Positions 45,621 through 57,398 of a stretch of 64,000 bases of DNA are shown here, piece after piece. The notes under the pieces were generated by a model. That model was not told the origin of the DNA. It made no database searches and saw nothing but the letters and a program-made list of their open reading frames with translations. The stretch's first letter is position 1. Every line of letters begins with the position of its first letter. The position numbers and the translations under genes are program-made. This DNA comes from Orobanche coerulescens (Eukaryota; Streptophyta; Magnoliopsida; Lamiales; Orobanchaceae): contig CM065817.1 of NCBI GenBank assembly GCA_033398695.1, forward strand, positions 30,576,231 through 30,640,230. Reading direction: 5' to 3'.

Positions 45621-45767
45621 GTCGAGTGCCATGTTTGCCAAAATGCAGTCTATCTCGACGAGAGGATACTTTGTTCTGTACGAGGTTGTCAGGGCATTTT
45701 TCACCTAACATGTGCAAAACAAAGTATGAAGTTTTCATCTACAAAGCAATTTAAATGCCCCCAACAT
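45621..45767 (+). pseudogene. PHD-finger exon fragment (SET-domain protein, ASHR3-like)
   Basis: A 147-bp exon with canonical borders (TTGTCTCAG before, GTAAGT after), phase 0, 49 codons. It encodes VECHVCQNAVYLDERILCSV, then RGCQGIFHLTC and FKCPQH: a C4HC3-type PHD pattern (C-x2-C-x11-C-x4-C-x4-H-x2-C). The RGCQGxxHLTCAK and KQFKCPQH context recalls plant SET-domain histone methyltransferases of the ASHR3 group; that assignment is from memory. No flanking exon was found. Confidence 0.7.
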
Positions 45768-46107
45768 GTAAGTTTTTTTAGTGTGGTTTGTTATTACTTA
45801 AATTTGGTCGTTGGAATTCATATTATTATTATTATCTATATTGTTAGGATCATTCATATTTTGGACTCAGTTTAAGATTGCACGTGTCCATCTTTAATGT
45901 CACATTAGTGATTTGATATCAGAAGATTGCTGCAAAGATGTGCAGCAGATTGATAAATTTTGCTCATAAATTTTATTTGTAATTACATTGTTCACTAGAT
46001 GTACTTTGAATTATCCCAGTTTTTAGTCTGGTTAAAACATCCTAATTAATTAATAAAGAAAATTTATGCGGATCTAATATGATTTGATTCTTTCTGGTGT
46101 ATTACAG
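45768..46107. other. Sequence between PHD exon and G5
   Basis: A/T-rich, intron-like sequence after the splice donor. No ORF or repeat recognised. The last five bases (TACAG) are the expected target duplication of G5. Confidence 0.5.
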
Positions 46108-48708
46108 TGTAATGTCCGCCATTTTCATAATATAATATTATTATATTAATAATGCATTTCATTTTATTTAGTCTCATTTCATTACCGAGTGAGTAATTGT
46201 TGTACAATTATTTTCAACGTACAAGTCAATACATTTAATTTTATTTAGAGGATCATGAATATTTATTTCGACGTATCACAAGTTGTAGTCCGAGTCATTT
46301 TGTTAGATATATTCAAGTAGTCATTATTTTTTTTATAATAGTGTTATTATTCATTCAAGCATAATACTAATACTACTATTATTAATATTATCATTATTAT
46401 TATTATTAATTTTATTAATACTATTTTATTAGTACTAATATTATTATTATCATTATCATTTTTCAGATTATTATTATCAATATTACCAAATTATTATTTT
46501 TACATTTACTATTACAAGTATTATTATTGTTATATCATTTAAATTTAATCATTTATTATAACTTAACCAACTATGATTAAACTAAATTATTCACGATTAA
46601 GAACTCTTCTTTTCCCCACCGATCGTTCCCCATTACAATTCTCTCACTTCATCAAAACTCCTCAATGTTTATCCTAACACAATCCTACTTCCACCAAATC
46701 ACTCCAAAAATCTATACCTATAAAAATACAATTCTGCAGTACAAAACAACTCTACTGCACAACTCTCTCGACTGAAAAAAAAAAGAAAATACAATACACA
46801 ATTCCTGCAAACATCATGCCTAAAAAATTACAACAGAAAGAGAAGAGGACATCTGCCATAAACACAAAGTGCTTCTACTGTAGATTCTGGAGCAACCCGT
46901 TGGTGCGAATTTTCTTCTTTACCTTCTGCAAATCTCCTCTTTTCCAGTGAAGGTAATTCAATCTTTTATCTTCTTTGAACAAGGCGTTCTTGTTTTGTAT
47001 ATCAACTGTTAGATTGATTCATCAGTACCAAAATTAAGAAATCACCAAGTCAATCGACTTAATCATCATCAACACCAAATTCCCCAATTTAAAATCTCAA
47101 TTCGGAACCCAACTCAGAGCCAGTAGCCAACCCGCCGCTCAAACCCTTTCCGGATTGAAGCCTCGAACCAGAATTCAACCTAATCCAAGCCCGACTTCAA
47201 ACCTATAATCAACCCCCACAGCCCGATTCCGGCAATACAGGGCCGCGGCAGAACCCAAACAATCGGCCCTTAACCCAAAAATCAAACCAACGAAAAATCA
47301 ACAAAACCAAAACTGAAATCGAAGCTTTTAGCCCGGGCTCAGTACCTTCAAACTCGATTTCAGCCACCAAACAAACTCACTTGAAATCGGAACCTACCAT
47401 CTCAGAACCGCCACGAGCTACTGGAAATCCGCCATTGAGGTCGCACATCGTCGCCGCCGCCACTGCATCATAGTCCGGATTTTGCGGGTCGCGTGATGGG
47501 CATGTATGTCGGAGAGATTTTGTGTGCGTGTATGTTTCTGCCATTTTGTTTCTGGCCGAGCGAGAGAGAGAACGGGATATAAAGGGAGCGGGGGTTAGAG
47601 AGAGAGAGATAGTAGAGGACAGAGAGAGGGTCGGGAGGAAGAGAAGTGAATAATGGGGTTTGTGTCGATTGAAGGAGAGGGTTAGGGTATTTATACCCGC
47701 GAAATTTTAGGGTTTTAAATTTAGCCCTCACATTTTCCAGCAACTTTCGATTTAATCCCAAACACCTTTAATTATTTCAAATTGATCCCAGACAGATTTT
47801 TATACCTTCAATTCAGTCTTTTTTGACCAAGACATTTAAAATGTTGAATCTTAAATGTATATTAATAACTAGTTCAATTTTATGCACATATTTTTATTTT
47901 CGGTCATTAAATCATAATATTTTATAATGATTAAATCATTATTTTATGTAGACATTAATAAGGATTTACGGGCTTAGGACTGTGAGTCGAGCATCTTCAT
48001 ATTCAAGTTCAAGCAGCATCATTTATTCAGGTGAGAATTTTCACTATCACTTTAAATGCTTTAATTGGATTGTATATGTGATCTTCTATTCATGTTTAAA
48101 ATTGATGATACATGTTGTAAATCAGGCTCACCTGTGTATGTGTAAAGAGGCTATCTTAAGATATATGTTGCGTGGGGACACCTGCATAACTTTAATATTC
48201 ACATGCGTGCTCGGTTCATGTTATATGTGGTATTGTGTGTATATATTCATGTTGAGGAAAATATTATTGATAGAATAATCATTTAAATACTTTTCATGAG
48301 ATTGTATATTACTGTGATATGTGTGATTTCCACGAGCTGAAGAAATCTCACCCCACTTATATTGATCACGCAGGTTAAACCGAGCCGGATGGACGAAGGA
48401 GCGAGCCGAGATGGCATATGATGAAATTTTTATTAAATGATATTTTTCTTTATATCTCATGTTTTGGAATTTATTTGGGCAAACTTTTGATTAGAAATTA
48501 CCAATTTATAATTTGTTCTTCCGCCGTAATTATTATCTCTTATCTATGACTGTTGTTGCCTTAAATAAAAGGTATTTATTTAATCAGTGTAGCGACTCGA
48601 CTTTGTAGGCAAGAATCTTAATATTCTCAAAGGAATCTATTTTTCGTCAAAATTTACCCTTTTTACTTATTTTCCCCTATAATTACCCCTAGAAAGTCGG
48701 GCGTTACA
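46108..48708 (+). repeat. G5 5' LTR (2601 bp)
   Basis: TGTAATGTCCGCC to GTCGGGCGTTACA. U3 is A/T-rich with long ATT/ATA runs (46360-46560) instead of the palindromes of the other families. The TATA box TATAAAA at 46719-46725 is repeated in the 3' LTR at 58937-58943. ORFs inside it are not credible genes. Confidence 0.92.
46719..46725 (+). promoter_or_regulatory. G5 LTR TATA box
   Basis: CCTATAAAAATAC in a context conserved with the 3' LTR; the likely core promoter of G5. Confidence 0.6.
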
Positions 48709-48711
48709 TAA

Positions 48712-48723
48712 TGGTATCAGAGC
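48712..48723 (+). promoter_or_regulatory. G5 primer-binding site (tRNA-iMet)
   Basis: TGGTATCAGAGC, a perfect match, three bases after the LTR. Confidence 0.92.
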
Positions 48724-48885
48724 GGGTTTTACCTTTCTGTAGACTCGCTAAAATATAAAAGTATCATATGCTCTCAGCTTCGCCACTTCATCACTCTGTC
48801 TAAGGTATCAAATTTCAATCATTATTCATGCATATATCATTTTATTTTATTTACATGATTGTATGTGTATGTACGAATTGTTAGA

Positions 48886-49467
48886 ATGGCCAAACCTAGG
48901 ATGACACCACGTAAGAGGGTTCCTGCTACGTTTGACTCGCATCTTCTGGCATGCAAGGATTGGTGTGACGATCCGAGTTTACCAGAAAATGCACCACACT
49001 ATGTCATCAATAGGCTGAGCAAGTGGTTGCAGTCTGGGAAATGAGGTTGCGCCACGCAACAGCTGGACCACCTAATGGGGAAGTTACCCGATGATTGGAG
49101 TTACTGCATCTTCCGGCTTTGGTCACCAGAAGAGCGAGATACCGCAGATGATTTCCAGTTCGTAGCTGGACGTTTATTGGATATGTACGCTCGAGAGACG
49201 ATACCAGCTACAAATTGGAGTTCCGACTCTACCGATGAAGAAGACTCAGAAGAGGATCCCGAAGAAGACCCTGAGGAGGATCATGAAGAAGAACTAGAGG
49301 AAGATCCATAGGAAGTTCCCGATGAGAGCTCAAAGGTAGACCTCTCAGAGAATATAAAGGATGTTTTGATGGCAGACATCGAGTCTAATGATAACGTCAC
49401 TTCATGGATTGATCCACGACCCCTTATTCCTGCTATAGAGATTATTGGCAGTGATGATGAGGAATAG
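48886..49467 (+). pseudogene. G5 extra ORF upstream of gag: basic N-terminus, strongly acidic C-terminus
   Basis: One frame of about 194 codons from ATG 48886 (an in-frame ATG at 48859 is also possible) to TAG 49465, broken by only TGA 49042 and TAG 49309. The product starts MAKPRMTPRKRVPATFDS, has a middle part rich in W, D and L (LPDDWSYCIFRLWSPEERD), an E/D tract (DSTDEEDSEEDPEEDPEEDH) and ends EIIGSDDEE. I recognise no family. It lies between the primer site and gag, where most Gypsy elements have only a leader. A strong splice-acceptor-like CTTTATTTCTCACACAG (to 49656) before gag suggests gag may be made from spliced RNA. Confidence 0.6.
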
Positions 49468-49693
49468 CCGTAGGCTTAGTTTATTTTATTATATAACTAT
49501 TATGTTGAGATTTCCAGTGGATGTTTCCAGTTTCATTTCTTTCAAAACATATTATATATAATGAATATCAGTTATTCTATTGTATTTATATTTTTATGTG
49601 TTGCGACTATTATATGCATTCTACCGATATCTTATTATTCTTTATTTCTCACACAGCGTCGACTAATAGGTTTTATAACTCGTTGGCAGACTC

Positions 49694-50596
49694 ATGTCTA
49701 ACTGTGGAAACCGCAATGCTCAACCCATCCAAGATTAGCTTTTGGCTGGATTGGCCACATTACTTCAAGGCGCAACCATTTTACAACCTAACAATCCTGA
49801 GCAAGCTCGAGCTCAAGTTATCAAGCAGTTCAATCATTTCAAGCCGCCCGTCTTTGTTGGTCGTGACGGACCAGCATCAATAGAAGAGTGGTTGTTGAAC
49901 CTAGACAGCATCTTCGACTACATGGCATGCACAGATGCTCAGAAGGTGTCATGTGCCGTGTTTTAACTCAAGAAGGATGCTAGGACATGGTGGATTAGAG
50001 TGTGGAGACTCAAAACCCAAGACAAGAAGGATGCGTTCACTTGGGACTAGTTCAAGGAAACAGTTATGGAAAAGTACTACCCGAGGGCGTACAAAACCAA
50101 GATGCAAAAGGAATTCCTTGATCTGACCCAAGGAGGAATGTCGGTCACCGAGTATGAGCACAAATTCAACCACATGTCTCGTTTTGCTCCTCACATGGTG
50201 GAGACGAATGACATAAAGTCTCAGAAATTCTGAGATGGACTACGTGGCCGGATTCGTCACCACCTGGCTGGTCATGGGCGTCTGACCTATAATGAAGCAG
50301 TTGCAAGGGCCGAGGATATTTCTGCCAGTTTGGATGTGGAGAAGGCAAGAGCACCACCAGTCGCAGCAAATAACAAGCGCAAGTTGCACGATCAAGGAAG
50401 CAGTAGTAAGAAGAATGCTAAGACTGGATATTTGGGGGCGAAACCCCAGTCCGATAAACCTACATATGCTACTTGTGGAAAGGTACATAAAGGTACATGT
50501 AAGATTGGTCATAATCGGTGCTACTTCTGCCGTGAGGAAGGACACATGGCCTCAACTTGTCCGAAAAAAGGAAAAGGCCCAGACAATAGTGTGTAA
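49694..50596 (+). pseudogene. G5 gag
   Basis: Start ATG 49694 (MSNCGNRNAQPIQD, then a TAG). The gag domain contains FNHFKPPVFVGRDGPASIEE, EEWLLNLDSIF, a stop near 49965, KKDARTWW, MEKYYPRAYKTKMQKEFLDL and SVTEYEHKFNHMSRFAPHMV. A zinc knuckle CYFCREEGHMASTC follows near 50520. Four nonsense codons interrupt one otherwise continuous frame. A different gag family from G1, G3 and G4. Confidence 0.88.
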
Positions 50597-51284
50597 GGTC
50601 AAGGCTCAGGAGGCAAAGCTCGAGTGTATAGCATGGCCGAGGCCAAAGAATAGACTAAACCCAAAACCATGTCAGGTATGTTGTCAGTTGCAAATATTCG
50701 TACTTTGGTGTTGTTTGACACGAATGCATCTAATTCATTCATCTCTAGGAACCTTTGTACTATGATTGGTTGTATAAGTATTAAAGCCCCTAGATCTTTG
50801 TTAGTTAGCATGCCTGCGGGGGAAGTAGTGCATGTATACTCAATAACTAACAATGTGAAGATAGAGATTAACGAACATAGGTTCTTAGCCGACTTGCACA
50901 TAGTTGAACTCAGTGATTTTGGTGTTATTTTGGGTATGGATTGGTTGGAAAAACATAGAGTTGTAGTTTAATGCTCCGAAAGGAGGGTAACCTTATGTCC
51001 GTCTGTTGATGTCAATACCGTATTCGAGAGTAAGACACTCTAGTACCCCGAAAGTGCTTTCAGCCATGAAAGCTGTGAAAATGTTGAAGAAGCATAGTTG
51101 CCAAGGATTCTTGGTGAATGTGATGGGGAAAACAACTTCGGAGAAGACAGTAGCTGATGTACCTATCGTCAAGGAGTATCTAAATGTCTTTCCCGTAGAC
51201 TTGCCGGGAGTTCCGCCGAGTTGTCAAGTTGAGTTCTCGATTGATTTAGTGCTAGGAGCAGCACCAATATCGAGAGCCCCCTAG
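50597..51284 (+). pseudogene. G5 protease and linker to RT
   Basis: Retropepsin at 50669-50971 with the active site changed from DTGAS to DTNAS (LVLFDTNASNSFIS). LVSMPAGEVVHVYSI and FGVILGMDWLEKHRVVV are the flap and C-terminal motifs. The linker (VNVMGKTTSEKTVADVPIVK, VFPVDLPGVPPSCQVEFSID) leads to RT in a further frame. Confidence 0.85.
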
Positions 51285-51289
51285 AATAG

Positions 51290-52953
51290 CGCCCAAGGAA
51301 TTACAAGAGCTAAAAGTGCAACTTCAGGAATTGATTGACTCTGTATTTATCCGACCAAGTGTTTCGCCATGAGGTGCGCCAGTACTATTCGTGAAGAAAA
51401 AGGATGAAAGTTTGAGGATGTGCATAGACTATCGTGAACTTAATCGACTCACGATAAAGAATAAATATCCACTTCCTAGAATAGAGGACCTATTCGATCA
51501 ACTTGGAGGATCAAGAGTGTTCTCAAAAACAGATTTGAGATCCGGATATCACCAACTGAGGATTAAGGATGACGATATCCCGAAGACGGCATTTCGAACT
51601 CGATATGGACACTATGAGTTTATAGTGATGCCATTTGAATTGACTAATGCGCCAGCAGTATTCATGGACCTCATGAACCGTGTATTTCAACCTTATTTGG
51701 ATAAGTTTGTCATTGTGTTCATAGATGACATACTTGTGTATTCAAATAGCAAGGTTGAACATCAGCAGCATCTTAGAATAGTATTGGGAATATTGCGTAA
51801 GGAGAAGTTGTATGCGAAGTTCAACAAGTGTGAATTCTGGCTTAACAGAGTTGCATTTTTGGAACATGTGATCACTTCTAGAGGAATTGAGGTTGACCCG
51901 GTTAAGGTAGAGGCAGTCAATGATTGGAAAGTACCGAGTAATGCAAATGAAGTTTGCAGCTTCTTGGCTTTATATGGTTATTATCGGAGATTTATCAATA
52001 GATTTTTGAAGATAGCTGCACAGATGACTAGATTGACTAGGAAGGGAGAAGTTTTCTTATGGAATGATAAGTGCGAAAGGAGTTTCCAAGAACTTAAGTG
52101 AAGGTTGACTACAGCATCAGTTTTGACAATTCCCAATCCGACGAGAGAATTCGTCATCTACAGTGATGCATCCAATCAAGGTTTGGGATGTGTATTGATG
52201 CAGGAGGGAAAGGTAGTTGCCTATGATTCGAGACAGTTAAAACTGCACGAGCTGAACTACCCTACTCATGATTTGGAATTAGCAGCGGTAGTTCATGCCT
52301 TGAAGATTTGGATACATTACCTATATGGAGGTAAGTGTGAAATTTATACAGACCATAAAAGTCTGAAATATATTTTCACACAAAAGGAATTGAATATGAG
52401 GCAGCGCAGATGGCTAGATTTGGTCAAAGACTATGATTGCACAATTCATTACCACTCTGGTAAAGCAAATGTAATTGCTGGTGCACTGAGCCGTAAGGCA
52501 AGAGGAGACCTAACCTCTATGTTGACCAAAGAGGAAAGCTTGGTCAAGGAATTTTCAAGAATGAACCTTGAGATGGCTACACCATCGAAGCCAGTTGAGC
52601 CGTTATTGGCTAGTTTAGTGGTACAACCAATCTTGAGGAAGCAGATCAAAGAAGGTCAAGGACAAGACGACTTCTTGGTCATAATGAAAGAACGTACTCT
52701 TTCAGGTGAGGATAAGGGTTTTAGTATGTCTGATGATGGAACAATGTACTATGAAGGGAGGATTTGTGTGCCCAATGTTGTTAAGCTGAGAGAAGCAATA
52801 TTGAAAGAGGCACATAATACTCCATATACAGCACACCCTGGAAGTACAAAGATGTACCAAGATCTTAAGGGGACATTTTGGTGGGAAGGTTTGAAAAGAG
52901 ATGTGACATACTTTGTTAGAAGGTGTATAGTTTGTCAACAAGTGAAGGCATAA
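51290..52953 (+). pseudogene. G5 reverse transcriptase and RNase H
   Basis: One frame with TGA at 51369 (a W codon in [10 protein letters not shown]), TGA at 52099 and TAA at 52951. [37 protein letters not shown], catalytic FIDDILVYS. RNase [43 protein letters not shown]. It ends in the integrase zinc-binding region ([22 protein letters not shown]). Confidence 0.9.
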
Positions 52954-53727
52954 CACCAACGCCCTTTTGGATTACTTAAATCACTTCATGTTCCGGAATG
53001 GAAATGGGAACATATTACGATGGACTTTGTGGTAAGTTTTCCTCGAACGGAAAGAGGGAACCATGTTATTTGGGTTGTTGTGGATCGACTCACAAAGTCA
53101 GCTCATTTTATCCCAGTTAAGATGAACTTTCGAATGGATCAGTATCCTCAACTTTACATTAGTGAGATTATCAAGTTGCATGGAGTGCCACTCTCTATAA
53201 TATCCTACAGGGATACTCATTTCACATCGCATTTTTGGGAAAGTTTGCAAAAAGCTTTGGGAACGCAGTTGAATTTTAGTACGACCTCTCATCCTCAGAC
53301 TGATGGCCAGTCAGTGAGGACCATTCAGATTCTTGAGCATATGTTGCGAGCATGTGTGTTAGACATGGGAAATAATTTGGAACGACTGTTGCCTTTGGTA
53401 GAATTTGGCACCGTATGAAGCCTTATATGGTAGGAAGTGCCGATCACCACTATATTGGGACGAAACAGGTGAAAGGAGAATTTTGGGTCCCAAGATGATT
53501 TAACAGACAGTAGGTGTGGTAGATAAGATTCATGAGAGGATCAAAATAGCACAAGATCACAAGAAGTCTTATGCCAACAAGCGCAGGAAAGACCTTAAAT
53601 TCTGCATTGGCGACAAGGTATTCCTGAAGGTATCTCCTACAAATGGAATTGTTCGTTTTGGTCCAAGGAGCAAGTTGAGGCCGAGATATATTGGACCGTT
53701 CGAAATTCTTGAACGAATTGAAGAATT
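52954..53727 (+). pseudogene. G5 integrase, N-terminal and core part, catalytic residues altered
   Basis: MDFVVSFPRT keeps the first catalytic D. The second motif reads IISYRDTHF (SDRD changed to SYRD) and the third DGQSVRT (SERT changed to SVRT), so two of three DDE residues are lost. A 35-bp deletion at 53407 (compare 10117-10151 in the related fragment) shifts the frame. The end (GPFEILERIEE) is cut by G6; TSD GAATT at 53723-53727. Confidence 0.9.
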
Positions 53728-54783
53728 TGTAACACCCCAAAAGACGGCTATTACAGTGACGTGGACCCCACACTAGGACCCACCAGGCGATACCAAAATA
53801 TCATCTCAAATCAATTAAATCATAACTGTGGTACCGAACCACAATTTAATATTCATCACCTCGGCGAGAGGTTAATACACCATATTACTAAAAATGCCAC
53901 ACACATACACATGATCTGAACGTTAATATAAACCATATGGAGATGGAATATATTTAAAGTACTAATATAATTTAAAATGAGTTATAACAAAGCAGAGTAA
54001 TACCAATACATGGTTCAAAACACAACTGAATAAAATAGACTCGGGGCCCCTGAACTAGTATCCTGCAAACCCTTCGCCACCGCCGTGCTCTCCCTGCGCC
54101 ATAGCCTTTCCTCGACCTAAAATACAACACAAGTATTTCACCCAAAACCACAGGGTCAGATATACATGATAATAATTCTCAAGATGTTATACAATTCATA
54201 TAAATTAGATCTCAAAGAAAACATCATGACTATTGAACGGGCGTATGAACAATTAGTCACAAACCGTCGAACATATCCAATCATACGTGGGATATAAACG
54301 ATCAACAATATGGCTCAAGATGGACATCACAGTACGCCCGATCCGGAAATGTGTCCGTGTACATGTCCACCCCATATATGGAATCCAAAATATACGTGTG
54401 ACAATGTACCTAATTAGCCTCACGAACTACGTCTCGTGTGCACAGTCCAATACGAAAACATCCACGTATGACTATATATATATACCTAGCTAAAAATCCT
54501 ACACAATAACCAATCAGCACGCAGATATGATTCCAGATATGTCACGATGCAACATGATAACGAAACTCAACAAATTACTCATCCAACGGGGATCAAGACA
54601 CCAAAGCGATAAACTATGATCAACAAGACCAACGATATCAAAAAGGACGAACTTGGGAATACAAACGATAGACAAGAGTCAACACGATATCTCATTATGA
54701 ATCATAGATTCATAAAGCAACACGTACACACGAAATGTATAACATTCACAAGAATTCCAATTATCGTTATAACCAAGCAAGAT
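53728..54783 (-). repeat. G6 left (3') LTR, truncated
   Basis: TGTAACACCCCAAAAGACGG start. It contains about 410 bp (53825-54235) missing from the right LTR. It breaks at TAACCAAG(C)AAGATA, after which gag sequence begins. Confidence 0.85.
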
Positions 54784-55250
54784 AGTAAGCTGCTACGGAG
54801 ACGAGATTCTCTTCGGGGTGGTCCACCATCTCGAATAATTTCTCAAAGTGTTCAATCCAGTGTACAATGTCAGCAGGCTCAGAGGAGCCTTCAAAAGTCG
54901 GTGGTCGTTGGCGAGAGATGTCGCTGATGATCCGACTCACAGGTCCGCCATACACAGGAGGTTGAGGATAAGGCCTCTGTTGCTGGCCAGTAGTAGCTCT
55001 CTGCATAGCTTCCATTAATTGACCCATCTGAGTCATATGAGCCATCATGCCCTGCATAACAACATAAGGATCGACACGCACATTCTCGTGTCCAGTGTGG
55101 TGCGATTGGTCCCTAGAAGGCGAATCACTGCCCGTGGAACTCTGCTCCACATTCGCATGCATATTGACTCGAGCTCTCGGGATTCAGCCCCTTCTGCGGC
55201 CTCGTCCCCCTCGGCCACGGTCTCTCTGATTTCTTTCCACACTGAAAGAA
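54784..55250 (-). pseudogene. G6 gag, N-terminal part
   Basis: Minus-strand frame 55162-54767 contains QGMMAHMTQMGQLMEAMQRA, SRIISDISRQRPPTFEGSSE and VHWIEHFEKLFEMVDHPEEN, typical of chromovirus gag. An R/G-rich N-terminus is readable in another frame to about 55240, so one frameshift separates them. Ends abruptly at the deletion joint. Confidence 0.8.
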
Positions 55251-55674
55251 CCAAACAATAATAATAACTATAAGTACAGTTCATGACCATTGTTATGGCA
55301 ATCAAAATTCATGTTAATTTAAGAGCAACAAGGAACTACATATTCAAGAAAACAGTTCATAATGAATTATCGACACTACTAGTGCCACATAAAGTATCAT
55401 ATCGACGTCGAGTCAAAAAATTTCAATCATATAATCAATCCAGAATTTTCCTCGAATTATCAATTAGATAAATCCTGCCACAGATTCTCGAAATATCAAG
55501 ATCAACAAAGATATCCGTTCCGATATCAATATCACGCCAATAATTAAATCATGGCTCCGTATTTGGCTCGTCGGGTCAGGCGCTTGCACAGGTCACACGT
55601 GACACGAAGGTCTCTTGATACTAGTTCATTACACAATGACTCTTAAAAGAAAATGATTCTCTGATACCATCTTC
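55251..55674 (-). other. G6 leader with primer-binding site
   Basis: Minus-strand TGGTATCAGAGAATC at 55669-55655 (tRNA-iMet type), five bases from the LTR. No gene. Confidence 0.8.
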
Positions 55675-56531
55675 TGTAACACCCCAAAAGGCGGCTGTTA
55701 CAGTGCCATGGACCCCACATTGGGACCCACCAAGCAATACCAAAATATCATCTCAAATCAATTAAATTATATTGAACATACCCCTCGGGCGTATGAACAA
55801 TCAGTCACAAACCGTCGAACATATCCAATCATATATGGGCTATGAACGATCAACAATATGGCTCAAGATGGACATCACAGTACGCCCGATCCAGAAATAT
55901 GTCCGTGTGCATGTCCACCCCATATACAGAATCCAAAATATATATGTGACAATGTACCTAATTAGCCTCACGAACTACGTCTCGTGTGCACAATCCAATA
56001 CGTAAACATCCACGTATGACTATATATGTGCCTGGCTAAAAATCCTACACAATAACCAATCGGCACGCAGATATGATTCCAGATATATCACGATGCAACA
56101 TGACAACGAAACTCAACAAATTACTCATCCAACGGGGATCAAGACACCAAAGTGATAAACTATGATCAACAAGAGAAACGATATCAAATAGGACGGACTT
56201 AGGAATACAATCCCACCATAAACGATAGACAAGAGTCAACACGATATCTCATTATGAATCATAGATTCATAAAGCAACACGTACACACGAAATGTATAAC
56301 ATTCACAAGAATTCCAATTATCGTTATAACCAAGAAAGATAACTTGCCGCAGTTCGAAGACGGGAATACTCCTTCCTTGACAAACGAACGGACGGTCCCC
56401 GATTAGTAATAATTGCTCGAAACAATCAACCTTGTAAAGGATACAATCCATTCAATAACATATTCTCATGACTATCGATATCTAGTTCAATGGAATGACA
56501 TCCTAGTTTCAATCCGATTAGTTCAACTATC

Positions 56532-56536
<5 letters not shown>

Positions 56537-56566
<30 letters not shown>
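56537..56566. repeat. AT microsatellite in G6 LTR
   Basis: About 30 bp of AT dinucleotides. Confidence 0.95.
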
Positions 56567-56568
<2 letters not shown>

Positions 56569-57398
56569 ACATTCCATTTCAAGGATTCATACTAACTTCA
56601 ATTTGTTCTTACGATCGGTTATCGTTTTATGACGTTCTTAATTACTCGTATGGTTATGATGTATAAGAACCATCAAGAGCAAACGCTAAGTAATCATGAT
56701 GCCGGTAAAACTTCCTAAGAACATCATCAACATTTTGAAACGATAATTTAAACAGCTTTCTTCATCAATTCAAGTTCTTCAAGAACACATCATCACCATG
56801 AGGATTATTCAAAGACTATTAGCATCCATACGAAACAAGTTCCATGTTTGGGGAACCATCTCTAAATTTATCATTCTATGATTCACCTATTCTAGGTTGT
56901 GATACAATCAAGTTATCCATCGCAAGAACATCACGAAACTATCATCAAGGTGAGTTAAAGAATCTCTGCAATTATAACCATGTGTTGATATATGCAAGGT
57001 TCAACAAAGATTGATGAAGAACTTAAGTTCACATCATCTAAAATCTCCTAAGCGTGATGTTCGATTTAATATACCGGTAATAACTTCAATAATCTTGATG
57101 GCATGCTTGTGAAAGTCACTAAGAACATGAATTACAAAAGATCAAGGCACCACATACCTTACTACGGAAGAACAAGGAATGAACAATAAGGGAACAATGA
57201 AACCACTTGGTGCAAATCAACGTCGGATGCTTGAACATCAATCTTCAATGTTCTATGCCTTCAACAAATCATGGGTAGAGGTTTATATGGGGTGGAAATA
57301 TCGTGAGGTTGCTAATCCAGGTCGTGACAGTTGATTAAAGGCCGAAGTTCAGGGTGAAAAATGAGATAGGGGTGCAGTCTTATTTATAAGAAATGATT

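Noticed and set aside
45140..45767. A single intact host gene joining squalene synthase and PHD sequences.
   Set aside because: No splice donor follows the first fragment and neither has further exons; gene fragments are the simpler reading.
47468..47761. ORF of 97 codons on the minus strand.
   Set aside because: Lies wholly in the G5 5' LTR; a related frame occurs in the 3' LTR (59686-59934) only because the DNA is repeated. No domain.
54287..54493. Small plus-strand ORF repeated at 55772-56005.
   Set aside because: Both are within G6 LTR copies; similarity reflects LTR duplication, not a conserved gene.
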